In this document: positions 32,997 through 46,300 of the stretch, piece after piece
Layout of the letters: each line of letters begins with the position of its first letter
How positions within the stretch are numbered: position 1 is the first letter of the stretch
Assembly (NCBI RefSeq): GCF_030463565.1
Contig: NC_134662.1
Location: 4,875,001-4,939,000, forward strand
Length of the DNA: 64,000 bases
Source of the DNA: Pelecanus crispus
Lineage: Eukaryota > Chordata > Aves > Pelecaniformes > Pelecanidae
Reading direction: 5' to 3'
Notes under the pieces: model-generated
What the model saw: the letters and a program-made list of their open reading frames with translations, nothing else
What the model was told of the DNA's origin: nothing
Database searches by the model: none
Program-made: the position numbers and the translations under genes

Positions 32997-34853
32997 CACT
33001 CATGGCTGAGTTTGACTCCGTTTATTAAAGAGGTGTGGAGTCTAAGCCCTATCTAAGTATTACAAAGAGAGAAGCATTCATGACTTAACAGAAAGCTCAA
33101 CGTGTCACACAGATTATATGAAACATGTAGCTGTGTAAATGGAAAATAGCTGTTGCCTGTAGAAATCAATCTAGTAATCTGCTAAAATTTTGTAGGAACT
33201 TCAGAGAAGCAGTCACTATCAAGGTGATCTTAGAAAAAATAATAGAGCAATTAAATGCATAAACCAACAGGTTTTTCCTCCTAAATACCTTTTACTAGCA
33301 GTGGTGTTCTTTGCTCGGAGTATTCAGCCTAAAAAAACCAAAAAACAAACCCCCCTGGCTTCTCAGTCCTGCCGCAATGACACAGATTCGCTGGTTCGCT
33401 CTGCAAAGCGGTGCCAGTTTTTCGCATGCTCTGTGATCGTGATTCACAGCTGCAGTTTTCAGGAATGAACTGCACGGTTCGGTATGGGCTTGGTTCACTG
33501 TCACCCCTGAGCTTGCCGGGGCAATGCAGCCACCCTCACACGAGGCAGCCAGAGGAGAAGAATGAAATCCAAGTAATTTTGTTGAAAGGCATCGGCTATT
33601 ATCAGAAGCGCACGGTCTGACTCCACCTCGGTGAGAAAGGCTCTGCCTTTCTTCAAGGTATGGATTCTCGAGGCACATCGATCCTCACGGGTATTAACTA
33701 ATCATTAAAAACTGTTTATCCAGTGTTTATTTTGACTCAAAAATAAAGCCTTCCACTTAAAGGACTACAACTTGATTTAAACTTTTAGTTGATGGGAACA
33801 GATTTAAATATTAAGTAACAGCGCCGTAGATTGCAATCAGATCCTCTCCCCTTCCTCCACCCCCCTCCCCATTTAATGTATGCTTCTTATTAGAGGAGGG
33901 ATCTAGGTTGGTTCATTTATTTTAATGCAGGAGCAGCAAAATTAGCATCTTTAAATACTCAGTCACAACAACAATCAGCTTTTCCAGCACCACATGCTGT
34001 GCATATTATAATACAGGCAATTCCTTGGTTTTTCTGCATTTTAAAAACTTAAGAGAAGGGAGGCTCCCTGTGCGCACAGGCCACGCAGACTGGCTGCAGC
34101 ATCACGCCTCTCCCAGAAGTGCCGCGCTGCGCGTTCCCGTCCAACCCGGTATAAATTATTTAATAGAGCCTCGGTACGATCACAGAGGGAATTGGTGTAA
34201 GTGGATACAAAGGACAGGGCACCAAAAGAAAGATCTGAACAACTAAGGAATTTTCTTATTTACCAATCCACATTCTAGTTCTTCGAAAGAGAACTTTAAA
34301 ATTATATTAATTCTAAGGTCCACTGCGTTGGGTTTAAAGAGGTGTTTTTAGAGGGTACTACTTACAGCCACTACACGAGGGATTTGTTTGACCTGAATTC
34401 TCCCCCAAGTTTTATGGATCTATTTTTGTCTAGAAACTACTGGGCAGGAAGTCTGCTAATGACTATGTCTGGGCTTTGTATTACCAAAAAAATCATGGAG
34501 ATTCCTCAGTGCAGGACAGCCGTTAAATACCAGTTTTGATTATGGTTCAAAATGCAGTATTTGGAGAACAAGTTGAACTGGCAAAATAAGATAGTATTTA
34601 TGCACACTGCTCTACAACATCACAGAGATATGTTTTTCAGGTGTTTTATGGTGATAACTCAACGAAGAAGAGAGCAGATTAAGAAATTTCCATGACTATG
34701 CTCAAGATGTCCAAGTGTGATACTCTCTGCTACTCTCACTGTTACTCCTACTCCTTCACCTCTGACTGATGTCATTAAGAAAGGTGCTTTTATGATTTTA
34801 TTTAGCCTTTTTGTCTCACTTTCCAAGATTTGGGAACTTATGTAAGAAATAGC

Positions 34854-34879
34854 AAAAAAAAAAAAAAAAAAAAAAAAAA
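34854..34879. repeat. A26 homopolymer
   Basis: A run of about 26 A in the first intron, with no retroposed sequence recognisable upstream of it. Confidence 0.75.
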
Positions 34880-37800
34880 TTCAGTGGCTCGCACAACATT
34901 AGTTCTGAAGCTGACTCTGGTAAAACACAGTAAATCAAGTGAGTAAATCTATGAGCAGAGACATCACCAGAAAAAACGAGATTGGAAGAAAACTGAAGGC
35001 CAGAAATGCTTAATATTGATCACTGGAGCCTGGGCAATACATGTTTTGGAGAAAAAAAAAAAACATTGGATAAATCCTTAATTTGCTATTTATAAAATGC
35101 TTCATTTGACAATAGAGGCGACAGGTGAGCACCATCAGGCACAGCTGAACAAGAGAGCTTTACTTCAGCTACGCCCCTAGAGCATTGCCAGAGCTACAAG
35201 GTATCTGCAGAAATTTCACTTCCATTCACAATTTTTCTTCTGGGAGTTGCACAAATGATCAAAATATACAGAAAGTCTCAAGGGAGAAATTTCTGTGCGC
35301 TTGCTTTTGCTTCTCCTCTTGTTCAAGACCGACAAATACTGTGCAGCTGTTGTGAATGCCCAGTTAAAAGGAAGTGAAACTTGTGCGTCCCTCAGTAAAC
35401 TAGGGAGATTCACCTACTTCGGAGCGTGGATTAAGCGCGAAGTGAAAGGCCACTTTTGGTTAAGGCACAGGAACCGAATCCTGATCCGAGTGTAACGTCG
35501 GAGCTCCTCTACAGCTCTTCCTTGTCCTCCTGGACAAGGCAGGAGCCGAGGTGCCCAAGACCAAAAGCCAGTTCCACCCTCCCAGCCCACCTCCCCGTTT
35601 TCAGCAGCGAAGCAGGGGAGAGAGGGTGTCCGTGCGGTATTAGAGACTCGTCCTCCATCTTCTTCGCAACGCCTACCTGTCAGTGAAGTTCATGGGTTCC
35701 AGGTGGGATCCCGACCAGGCCGAGTGGCTGAAAGTGACTGCAGCGAGGATCCTGAGGGAAGAGACAAGCCGGTTAGCACACCTGGTGACATGCCCACCAC
35801 CGTCACCCGAAACACGCTCGCTGATGAGACAGTCGGCCTTAAACATTGGTACCTGCAGGGAAGATGAGGAGACGCCATCCTAGCATTTTAAGGAAAGGAA
35901 CCGCGAGTCAGGCTTGTGTTCAAAAGCTTTCAGATTAAAAACAAAAGCACACGCGCAAATATTGTAAAGTTACTGCTTTCCTTACTCTCTATTTCTTTAG
36001 TCATTGCTTCTTAATGTTAGCACTCTTGGAGGAAACCGACTGCTTCTTGGTATCTCTGGTTTGACCCAGACACCCACTGGAGCCAATATTCCCATCTCAT
36101 TCATCTCATTCCCATTCGCATCTCATCCCATTCCCAATTGCCAGCTTCCCTCCAAGAGGAGGCCTGCATTTATCCTAACGGCCGGCACCACCGGAGCTCG
36201 CTCCGGGCAAGTTGGAGCAGTCGCCGTGCCACCTCCCCATTCTACTTCTTGGGCAAAAGCAGTGCTGGTCCATGTGCACACGCAGGAGAACACCACTTGA
36301 AGACACAGCTTCAGGAAAAAACCTCGTTCTCCCTTTCCCAAATTGATTGTGACGCTAGCTGAAACGGCATGCTGCTTTAAAGACAAACACTGACCAAGAA
36401 AAAAAAAAAAAAAGTCTTGCTTCATAAAGGTTTTCAGCCATTTTCAGCTTTCAGTTTGTCCAACAAGCCAGCAGGACCCTGGACGTACATTTTAATCCCC
36501 AGTAAGATGCAGCACACAAGGCAGTATTTACCCAACGTTACCTACATGAAGGCAGTGTTACTTAAGCAGCGGGAACAGAGGGATGCAAACGAAGAGAGAC
36601 GTCTTTGGAAGCGACACCACGGTCACACGCATGCTCGCGCACAGGCTCATTCAGCAACTCAGTGACAATTCGGTGTTTTCACTTAAAGGACATCAGAGCA
36701 AATTTTGATGCCAAGCTGGATGCACTGGCTAAATACAGTCGGAGGTTTTGGTGGGGTACCACCACCGCCCACCCCCCGTAACACGGATGGACTCGGTTGT
36801 CCCTCTGTTCCTGGTCCTTCTTGGGACCACGCCACTGCTCCCAGCAGAAGCTTCCATGAAGTTGCATGTAAAGCAGAGAAGAAGGGGGAAATGACTTCTT
36901 CGAGAAGTTTTTGTCCTGTAGGACAGCATACAAAAATAATTCTAAAAGAACATGCTCAGGTGGTTATCTGCTCCTTATTCCAGAAAAAGTTCTGCTGGCC
37001 GGCACTCGCTTATGCTTTACAAAAATCCTTTTATGAGCCTGTACATACAGCATATGACATCCAAACCTTCCCTCTCCCTCTCTATGAAAACACTGAGGGA
37101 AGAAACCCACAGCCAGTGTACACTGGTCAGTCAGAAAAATCAACTAGTTTTGCCGTACTACTACGTCGGCAGTTACCCGCGCCAGCAGCACAAGCTGCGT
37201 CAAACGCCCCTTATCACAGCCTGCTTTTGCCCAGCACAAAGCGAATCATCAGTCAACAGCCACAATTTTAGCAGCGGGTCTTGCACAGCACCGCACACGC
37301 TGACATGCCGCCGGTGTCGGCTCTCGGGGCAGACGGCAGCAGCGCTGGGCTGTAGGTGGAGCACAGTAATTGATGCACGCTGGCTGCCAACACGACTCCT
37401 TGGAAGCTCGGCCTCTTATTTCTGCTAAGCCACCAAGAACTGAGTCATTTCCCTCCTCAAAAAGTTGCAGAGCTATTTTCTTTTGTCCAGAAGGCAGGAC
37501 AACAGCTCACCGTCCTCTAGTCCTCCTCTCTGGATAGGGAAAAGGGCTGTAAAGGGTCACCCCTCTGACACCCACCCCAGGATCAAACCGTCCCCCCTGG
37601 ACCAAACTCCAGCAAGCTCAGAGGTCATCTTGTCCCAAAAGCTGGCAGATTCTGCCCAGTACATCATCTCTGTTTCACTGTTCTAAGCATCCCAAAAGGT
37701 TCCAATAGGTTAAACAAATTGCTGCAAAAGTGCAGATGTAGAAATTTAATGAATGGATGGATATGCAACTGTATTCCAGTCCCTGATTAGCTATCTAGAG

Positions 37801-38579
37801 GGCAGGTCTTGCTAATTATAGCTCATCCTATTAGTCCAATGCTTTTCTAATTAGAAGCCCATTGAAAACCATTGCAACAGCTACTTCAGGGCCTTCAACG
37901 GTGCTATAAAAGCCGACAGATAGAGCAGTACTTCCATGCTGCTCCTCATGCATCTGGCCTGGACACGAACAAACACTTCTTCATTGCTGAAGACGACAAA
38001 AAGCAATACACCCAACACAGACTGCGTACCGGGTCGTGACAAGTGCTACAGCACAGCCGTGGTAATTGGTAGTTACGACACTATTGCAGCGAGCAGGAAG
38101 CCACAAGTTGTAACGCTGCTGGGGGGGAAAAAAAAAAAAAAAATAAAAAAAAAAAAAGGAATTATTCTGCCTGGTAGAGATAATTGCTGAACGGGACTGG
38201 CAAAGGTCATAACAGGAGGAGGGGACCCTCCAGGCACCGGCTCTGCACCGGCTCCGTCCGAAGCTGGCTCAGCTCTGCCGGAGGACGGCACACAAGGCAC
38301 CTCCAGCACAGAGGAAGCCTGCGTTTTGCAAAAAGTTTTCCCCGGCAAAGAGCAATGCAGTTAGGCGAATGAGCTCGGCAGCACCCCTGCGTCAGAGTGC
38401 TCCCGTGTTTTGGAAGAGTGCAGCAGAGATCGTTCCTTCTGACGTGCTCTGGACGTGGGAAGCCTAAGCTATCGAATCGTATTTCTGAGGCTGCGGCCAG
38501 CCTCCATTTTTAATGAACTGTAGCATTAAACTCCCATAGTGCTCGTGTCATGGGACTAAAATAGTTTTCATCTTGCAAG

Positions 38580-39180
38580 GACACCAGAAGAGCAGTTTAA
38601 CCGCTTCAGTGCCACGGGATGCTGGCGGCGCGGGACCGGGGCCCCCTCTCGCACTGACCCGCACTCAGCGCGTGGAAGTTTCCAGTGAAACCCAACAGGC
38701 GGCTGGCAGCGAGCTGCCCGGGGAGGCGGCCGGCGCCACGGCCCCGATCCCGCTCCGGCTCCCACGCTCCGTCCCGCCGCGGCCGGCTCCATCCGTGCTT
38801 TAGCCTTCTCCTGCACCTCCGTGATGGAAAGTTTGCTTTCGCAGCGCACGCCGCTAAGGGAAAAAAGGTTAACATGCTCATGAAAATGTTTCCAAGGATT
38901 CATTTTAAAGCATCTGTGCAGGGAACCTCCTAGGAAGCGGGCAATTAAACAGTTAATACTCGGAAGTGAAACTCTGTCCAAGCAGCAGCTCCGGGTTTTG
39001 ACAGCGCTTCCATCAGAAAAAGTCACTGCAGAAGAAGAGTGCACGGCCGGACACCGGAGCCACAGGTACGGTGTGCTTCGGTGCGACGCTGCTGTCGTCC
39101 GAGGGCCCCGGCGGCGGGCTCTGCCGCTGCCCTGTCTTGTCGGTCCGGCATCGGCTCCTCCGCCGTTCAAGACGACTGAA
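38580..39180. other. GC-rich intronic segment carrying a 200-codon minus-strand ORF; probably non-coding
   Basis: Two CpG-rich stretches (38600-38800 and 39050-39170) lie in the first intron. A minus-strand frame stays open for 200 codons (39170-38568). Its peptide is Arg/Pro/Ala-rich at both ends and resembles nothing I recognise. Open frames of this length are expected in GC-rich DNA, so I treat it as a composition artefact or possible regulatory CpG patch. Confidence 0.3.
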
Positions 39181-42100
39181 TCTTGACTATCCTAGCACTC
39201 CGCAGTTCTTTCAAAGGTTGGATGTTTCATTTAAAAAGAATTGTGGCTCTCATTCCAATATAGCAACTTTTTAAAACCATAAGAAGTGAAATGTTTAAGA
39301 AATTAATGGAGCACTGGACTGAACAGTATCTCTTGCTAACTCGCCCGAGCAGAAATCAGATCTATTTGCTTGGAGCCTGCTTTGTCACTCATGAAGCTTT
39401 TTTTTTCCCCTCTACAAAATGATGACAGAAGTTGTAGATGAGACTACTAGGGACCGCATTTTTAGCAACATTCCTGAATCCCATCAACACTATCTAGAAA
39501 AATTATGACCCAGTAAAATTGAAGAGAGATTTAGCCTGCAAAACAGGGTTTTAAAAACATTACATTTTCAGAATAAGACAAGCTACTGATTCTCTAAGAA
39601 GATTAAGGCATGGAAACTATGACACAGGTACCACAGTTCAGCATTGCTGCTGTACATACCTCCTCAAACAACTGAGATAAGAAAACAACTGTACTTTTTG
39701 GAAGGCTGAGGGAACTGGTCAGCAGAAAAAAGGAGTCACATTTCAATTTAAATATTGACAGACAAGGGGCTAGCTTCAGTCTGGTGTTCGGGCTTTACTT
39801 CCATAAACATTTTTGAATACAGGAGTAAAGTCTTCAACGTATTGGTCTAGAAGGAGAACTCAAAGCTGTACAAAAGTATCAGATTGGGGTTTTTAAGCAC
39901 CAACATTATCAGCTGAAGGAATTTTTATACGCTCCAAAAATGCGGATTTCTCCCTGCACGCATCTCAACAGAATTCTAGGAAGAGCCATCAGATAGAAAT
40001 AATAGGCATGGTGCACGTTCCAATCCAGCGTAAGCGAAGCGGAGTGGAAGAGCACTCCTCTGGTTTTTCCTGGATGTGCCGATCCGTTCTGTACCTGGCG
40101 TAGCGTTGGTATTTCTCCAAATATTCAAGCGCTGCTTTTTAGCTTCTGCGTGCCTAGAGATTCGGGTGAAAGCTCCTGAACACCCTGCATACCCACTCCG
40201 CAGTTTTGGCCTCTCTGCGGTGAAGTGCCACCTTGTAGGAAGGGAAAAAAGCTCCGTTCAGATGCTCATTAACACCAGGGCCACCCCTTTATTGTGCACC
40301 AGTCAGACGGCAAATAAAACCTGTTACAAATTAAGAGTCTCTCCCGCTCACTCCTGAATTCCTGCGCCAGAGATAGGACACACGGCTCCGCTCGCGGGCC
40401 ATCGACAGCATTGATAATTACAGCCGTCGGATCGATGCCTGCGCTCGCGGGGCAGGGAAGCCAGGGGCTGCAGTCACCCCGCAGTTAAGCCGGTCCGCAG
40501 ACGGGGATCACGCGCCGCGCCAGCCGGCGAGGGCATCGCTTGAGACGGCAGCGGAAAGTCAGGCAGGGAAGAACTACTTACTGGCAACAGCTCTTCTTCA
40601 AGCATGTCACCCCAGCACATCCTTCTTTCGGAGCATGCTTATTTTCCAGCATTTGTTCTCTACCAAGCGGACACCAAGGGCTGCCAAATCGCACGGAAGC
40701 ACGCGCAGCCCTTCAAGGAAAACCCTGCCTTTGCCTCTGGATCTGGGAGAGCACGATCTACTGACTGCGCCAGCTGCACTGCACTCCATACCAACCTCGA
40801 CGCTATTTAGCGGCACTGGAGTTCAGCTTTACTCTGCCCTCTCAAATCCTACCGCTCACGTGCACCAACGTGCAAGAAAACCGGAAACCTCGGAGTAGGT
40901 TTTCTCCAGAAAATCCAGGCTGAACCTTTTGAAAAACACTGGTATAACCTACTCTCTTGCAATCAAAACTTACTGTTTTGAGACCAAAGTACAAGTGCAT
41001 TTTGACTTCTCTCGTTCCTCAGTCTGGAATATCTCAGCGGTAATTACGTTACCAAGCTCCTTACAAGCCCCGCCATCTACCCGTGCTTTTACTGAGATTA
41101 GCCAGAATTCAGTCAAGTGTGGATACCTGGAAGATGCAAAGATAAAGAGGTTCCAATAATGCACTTCAGAAAGAAAAATCAACACCAACTGCAATTTTTT
41201 TCCCCCCACTTCCAGGAAGCCTTGCTATTCAAGACCTTGCAAATCTGGCTTTCTGTAACCAGAGCCTGGAGTGCCCCATTACTGCTGTCCTGGTCAGCAG
41301 CTCACAACGCTGCAGCGCCCACAGCAAACGCAACAGCGTTTACGGATGCGACGTGGAAAACGCAACACCGGCTAGCCCTGCGCGGAGTCCCAAGTCAGCA
41401 CAAAATGGAGTGCATTTCTCTGCAGGTTGATTCAGAAGATCGGGCAGGCTCAAAATACCCAGATCACGATTTGGTTGGCTACTCATGAATAGAAACACCC
41501 ATGATTGTCTAGGGTTGCACCACTACGGGCTCCAGCAGACACAAGCATGCAGCTTGCTTTTCACTCATAATACAATTTATGTCTTCAAATGGGGGCGGAG
41601 GGGGGCAGGTTCCCCAGCAAATCACTGAAAAACCAGATATTGCTCAAAAAGTCCACAGGAAACCGCTCCAAGACACTTCAGTCTCATAAAAGTAAGAGCA
41701 ACACGTTACAAAATGAGCTATGAAAGCTGATTATTTCTAGATAAAGTTAACCTTAGAGCAACCCTTTGGGTAGACCAGTTTTGTTTTACTTTGGTTTTGA
41801 GAGCCGTATTCTCCTGTACAGAAGCATCTAAGCCATGCCATGTTCTCACTCAAAGGAACAAAGAGGTGTGATAAGGAATTGGGAAAGTCCACGACTGAAA
41901 CAGAAAGAAAATATTATTTTTGTCATTAATTTTACACTTAGTAGTTTAAACTGTGAAACAGGAGTTAAGTCAGAGAAAGGATGAAACCACTGATTAAGAG
42001 GTTGCATCGGAGCCAGGTCCGAACAGCTTTATACATCTGTTTCACATCTATCCAAGTTAATCTTTGTAATTACTATATGGGTAGACCTGACTCATTAAAT

Positions 42101-43286
42101 CAAAATCTTTGCAAGAGGCTGACTTGCAGGAACAACAAAAAACACCCTGCATGTCAGAGAGAGCAGCCAAGCAGCAGACATGAACAAAGCAGTGCCCGTT
42201 TCAAGAAGAGGAACTATAACATCTACTGTTAAGCACAAGGAGAGAACACCAAGAGCCGCTAAAAATAGATTAAAGGGTTTTGGTGTGGGGGTTCTTTGTT
42301 TTATACATAACACAGTTTGAACTATTTTTCAGTTACTCTGTATTTACGGCCAATTGTGTTGATCCTCACCCAGAGCCAAGATGTACTGGATTCACGGGGT
42401 GAGCCCGAAGGGCTCCTACCGCTGACACATTCGTCATCCAGATCAAGAACGCTGGCTCTGCGACCGACGCTGCAGGACAGACACGCTCGACGTCGCCTTC
42501 GAGGCGACCGAGCCTATCCAGCCATCCTATCCACACCGAGCAGTTGCAATGAACTGGTTTTAATCAAAGTGCAATCTAATCGCCTAATGGTGCTGGTCTC
42601 TGTGGATTGTTGTATAAACATGTTTTTCAAGAACTGGAATTATTATCTTCTGTTTTCAGATGTAGAATAGCTTTTTGACAGAGGAAGGGGGTGTCTCTTT
42701 TCTATGCAAAGAGGCAGCATTATGAAATGCATTTGCAAAACTGTTTGGCAGAATATTAAGCAGGGGAAGAGGGATGTGTGCATGAATTTATCACCTCTTT
42801 CACCGAGTGCCCAACAACCCCAAGGAAGAGGACTGGAAAGCTCCGGATCTCTCATTAGGAGAGATGGAGACTAAGATGAGTGGCAACATTCCATTTAAAA
42901 ACAAACAAACAAACAAAAAACCCAAACAAAACAACCAGGTGGCAAATTGTTATTTCTAGCTCTGGTGGAAAAATCTGTTCAACTTTCATCACCGAGCAAG
43001 ATATGGGTTTTGTACGCATTGTGTTTGCTCTGGAATGCCGTGTCTGGGGGCTTGCTTCCACCCGCCTCGCCGATGCTCGCTGCTGCAACAAGGCTTTGCT
43101 GTGCTCTGCGGGCAGTTTGTGCTCACCAAGTGCCAGTGACTTTAATTGGGCAACCTGGCATCAACTAAAATACAATAACTTGATTTCTCCGGAGTAATTT
43201 GGTTTGTACCTACCTGGCTTCAGCATCAGCTACTGGAAACACAGCAGTAACCTTTTTTTTTTAAAAAAAATCTTCTTTTTTTTTTT

Positions 43287-43301
43287 GGGGGGGGGGGGGG
43301 G
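43287..43301. repeat. T-run/G15 homopolymer pair
   Basis: T-rich and A-rich runs at 43250-43286 are followed directly by 15 G. Simple sequence in the first intron. Confidence 0.75.
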
Positions 43302-46300
43302 AAGCTCAAGATACCATCCTCCACTAATGACACATGCTTAATCTCAGTTGTAGGAGTACGTTAATAACCCATAAGCTAATAATTTTGTAGCAGCAATTTT
43401 AGTTTCCCCAACTATATTATTTAAAAACCTAACTGAGGGTGTGTGTACAGAATGACACCGTGCAGAAATCCAAATAAGGGAATGAAATGGCAGCTTGGCA
43501 GGGACCCAGCGGCCACACCTATTTACAGGGGAAGCCGAGCACAGCCACCATCATTAATTAATTCAGAAGCCTCGGCACACAAAACTTGATCTGGATGCGC
43601 ACTGCATCCCCCACCTGAGATCAAAAGGGAGCACTGCACGCAGAACATCACAAGCCACGCTCGCGCACAGTCATGTCTGTATTAAAAACACGAAGGCTGC
43701 GGGGCTGATGTTTAGCCCCTGGTCCTGCAGTTAGAAGGGAAAAGGAAACAAAAGTTGTCATTATCACCCACGGGATCGAGGGGGATTTTTAATCTTGAGC
43801 AAGCCTAACCGCTGGTAACAAACCTGTAAGGGTCCCTCGACCCAGAACAAGCAGAAAGCAAACAGATACCGAAGATGAGCAAGACAAAATTTAGGCTCTT
43901 GGTTACTTCAGTGGCTTTATGTAAAACAACATCTAACTTCCACAAAAACCATGAGAACATTTTGGGTAGAAAACAACCAGAAGTGTTACAATTACACCGA
44001 GCAACATTTCGCAAAGGAGATCTTCTTATCAAGTTTGCGTATCTAAATGTCCTAAGGGATCAATAACATGCGCAATATTAAAATGAGTCTTATTTAATTA
44101 CTTCTATAGTCTTCATCATCATAATTCTCAGGCACCTCACAGAAATAAGTTACCCGTCGGGTCTCAACCGACAGGATTCACGTGCTTTTGTTCCCCAAGC
44201 CACTTGCATCACTTAAAAAGTCCCGGCTGCTTGTTAAACCATCATCCTCAGGCTTAAAACCAGGTTTTGGTCCAGCAAGAGGAATGAATACATCTCTCTC
44301 TGGGTACCTTTGCTAAAGGAAGGAGGAAAAGCAGAAACTTAAATACTTTCAACACAAACTAATGGGACAAAGACTGCAGGTAATAAGTTTGGAGGTGTAC
44401 TCTGCCTCCCAGATCCCAGCTTTCCCGCAGCGCGGAGAAGTGCGCGATCACAACTGCAAAGCTTACAATATTTATTTTAAAATATGTCAAGCAAAAAGTT
44501 TACTTTCTTTAGAATGTAAGAGATTTTTAGAGCTTTTCCAGCCACAGAATACCTTACACACATGCTATATACCAGACTGTCCCCAAAGACGCTGTGCTTT
44601 CCATCTCGTGTTCTGTGTTACTGATTAACATTGCTTCTTTCTTGACTATTCATAAACCTTCCCACAAACAGTATTTGCAAAATATATTACGACCTATTGA
44701 TACAACAATCAAGCAGTTTCTCTTGGCTATCCGGCTGTTCGATCCTGCCATCGTAGCCCACAGAGGGAGCAGCAGTGGTTCCTACATATTAGCAAACTTT
44801 CACAAATTGCAAGATGTTAATTTAATGTTAGCCTTAACTGTAAGTGCTGCCTACTATCTGGGAACATAACTGTCATGAAAATAAGAATTACTACGCATAG
44901 CCAACCTGGATGAGTCTCGAGCTGAGCTTCTGAAAGTTACACAAGGATTACTTTTCAAGTTCTACAGAGAATGTCATCTCCTCATTGGGATCTTTCCTCT
45001 CAGAAAAAGCTACGCCATGAGCCAGCCTTCTTGCAGTATCATCTGCTTTCAGGAATAGGCACAGAAAAGCTGTTACAAATGTCATCTTCCTTTTCCCCCA
45101 ACTATGAAAGCGAACTTGAATTAAAAAAAAAAAAGCTCAAGACATCAACTGCTGTCACATTTATAGAGTTAATCAAGGCGTGAAAGGCAAACTTCTCCCT
45201 AGTGCACGCGTGGCCCAGAAAGGGAGGATACTGCCCACAGAGCATCCCCAGCTCTTCATGAGCACAACCCACGCGCAGCTGGAGCGAAGCTTCACTGGAC
45301 ACCCTCCACACGTACCAAACGAGCAGCGCTGCTACGAGGCAAGGGTTCTTCCACTACTGAAACAACTCGGCACTTGCTTTCAAAGATGACATCTCAGAAG
45401 CCCTAAAAACAAGCAAGCCAGCGGAAAGCAAAATCTCAAGTCCATACTCAACAGCATCCTACAGAGCGTAACACTAGCACCGTGCCTGCAATTAGCACAT
45501 GTCATTTCACTATTTTACAATGAAAACCAGAAAGCTTTGGGTTTACATTGCGCATGAATCTCAAGAGGTGATTCAGTGCGTTTGTACGTACCGCGACACT
45601 AGGGACACAGGCACAACTGCAGCACCTAATTCTGTTGGAGACAGGATTTTCTAAGATCCTATTAAATACGAATGCCTTCAGTTTACTTCCTCTAATTCTT
45701 GCAAGCATTTTGAAGCTTGTGATCACATGGCTACTTCAGCAAATGAACACACTGGGCAGAGCTAACAGGCTACGGCAAGGAAGTTGCTCCTACTTACACC
45801 AATAGGTAAATCAGCATTAGCATGAGATCTAATGATTCAATTTTCTGACTCATTTCAGTATGTGGAAAGTCTTTGGTATTTGTAGCATAAATCAGACTAA
45901 GAGAAAAGCCACTACCAACCATCTTCAGCAACGCTTCCCCTACGAAACAGACACAAAAATGACTTTGCTGCTGCGACGAGGCTTGCCCCGTTTCAACAGC
46001 ATCCCACACCAGTGCTGGGCTCCGCTCGGTCCAGCCACGCTCTGCGCATTTACAAAACCATTTTAAGAAAACCTGCTAACACCGTGGCGGCCACGGCTAA
46101 CTGCCTGGTGCGCAGGAGATGCGCTTCCAGCCGCCAACATTGACAAGAGTCTCTCCATCCAGACTGAGTTAGGAAACAAGCAGCAAGTTAACCAGCACCT
46201 CTCAATTGGAAGCGTTCTAGTTCCCATAGTCTTATAGGTAGTAAAATTGGGTATTTGTACCCCAAAGTGAGTAAGACAGGTCATGTCAAAATCAATTTCA

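Noticed and set aside
42492..42508. Small hairpin GTCGCC-TTCGA-GGCGAC
   Set aside because: Only 6-bp arms; expected by chance in a window of this size and without other context.
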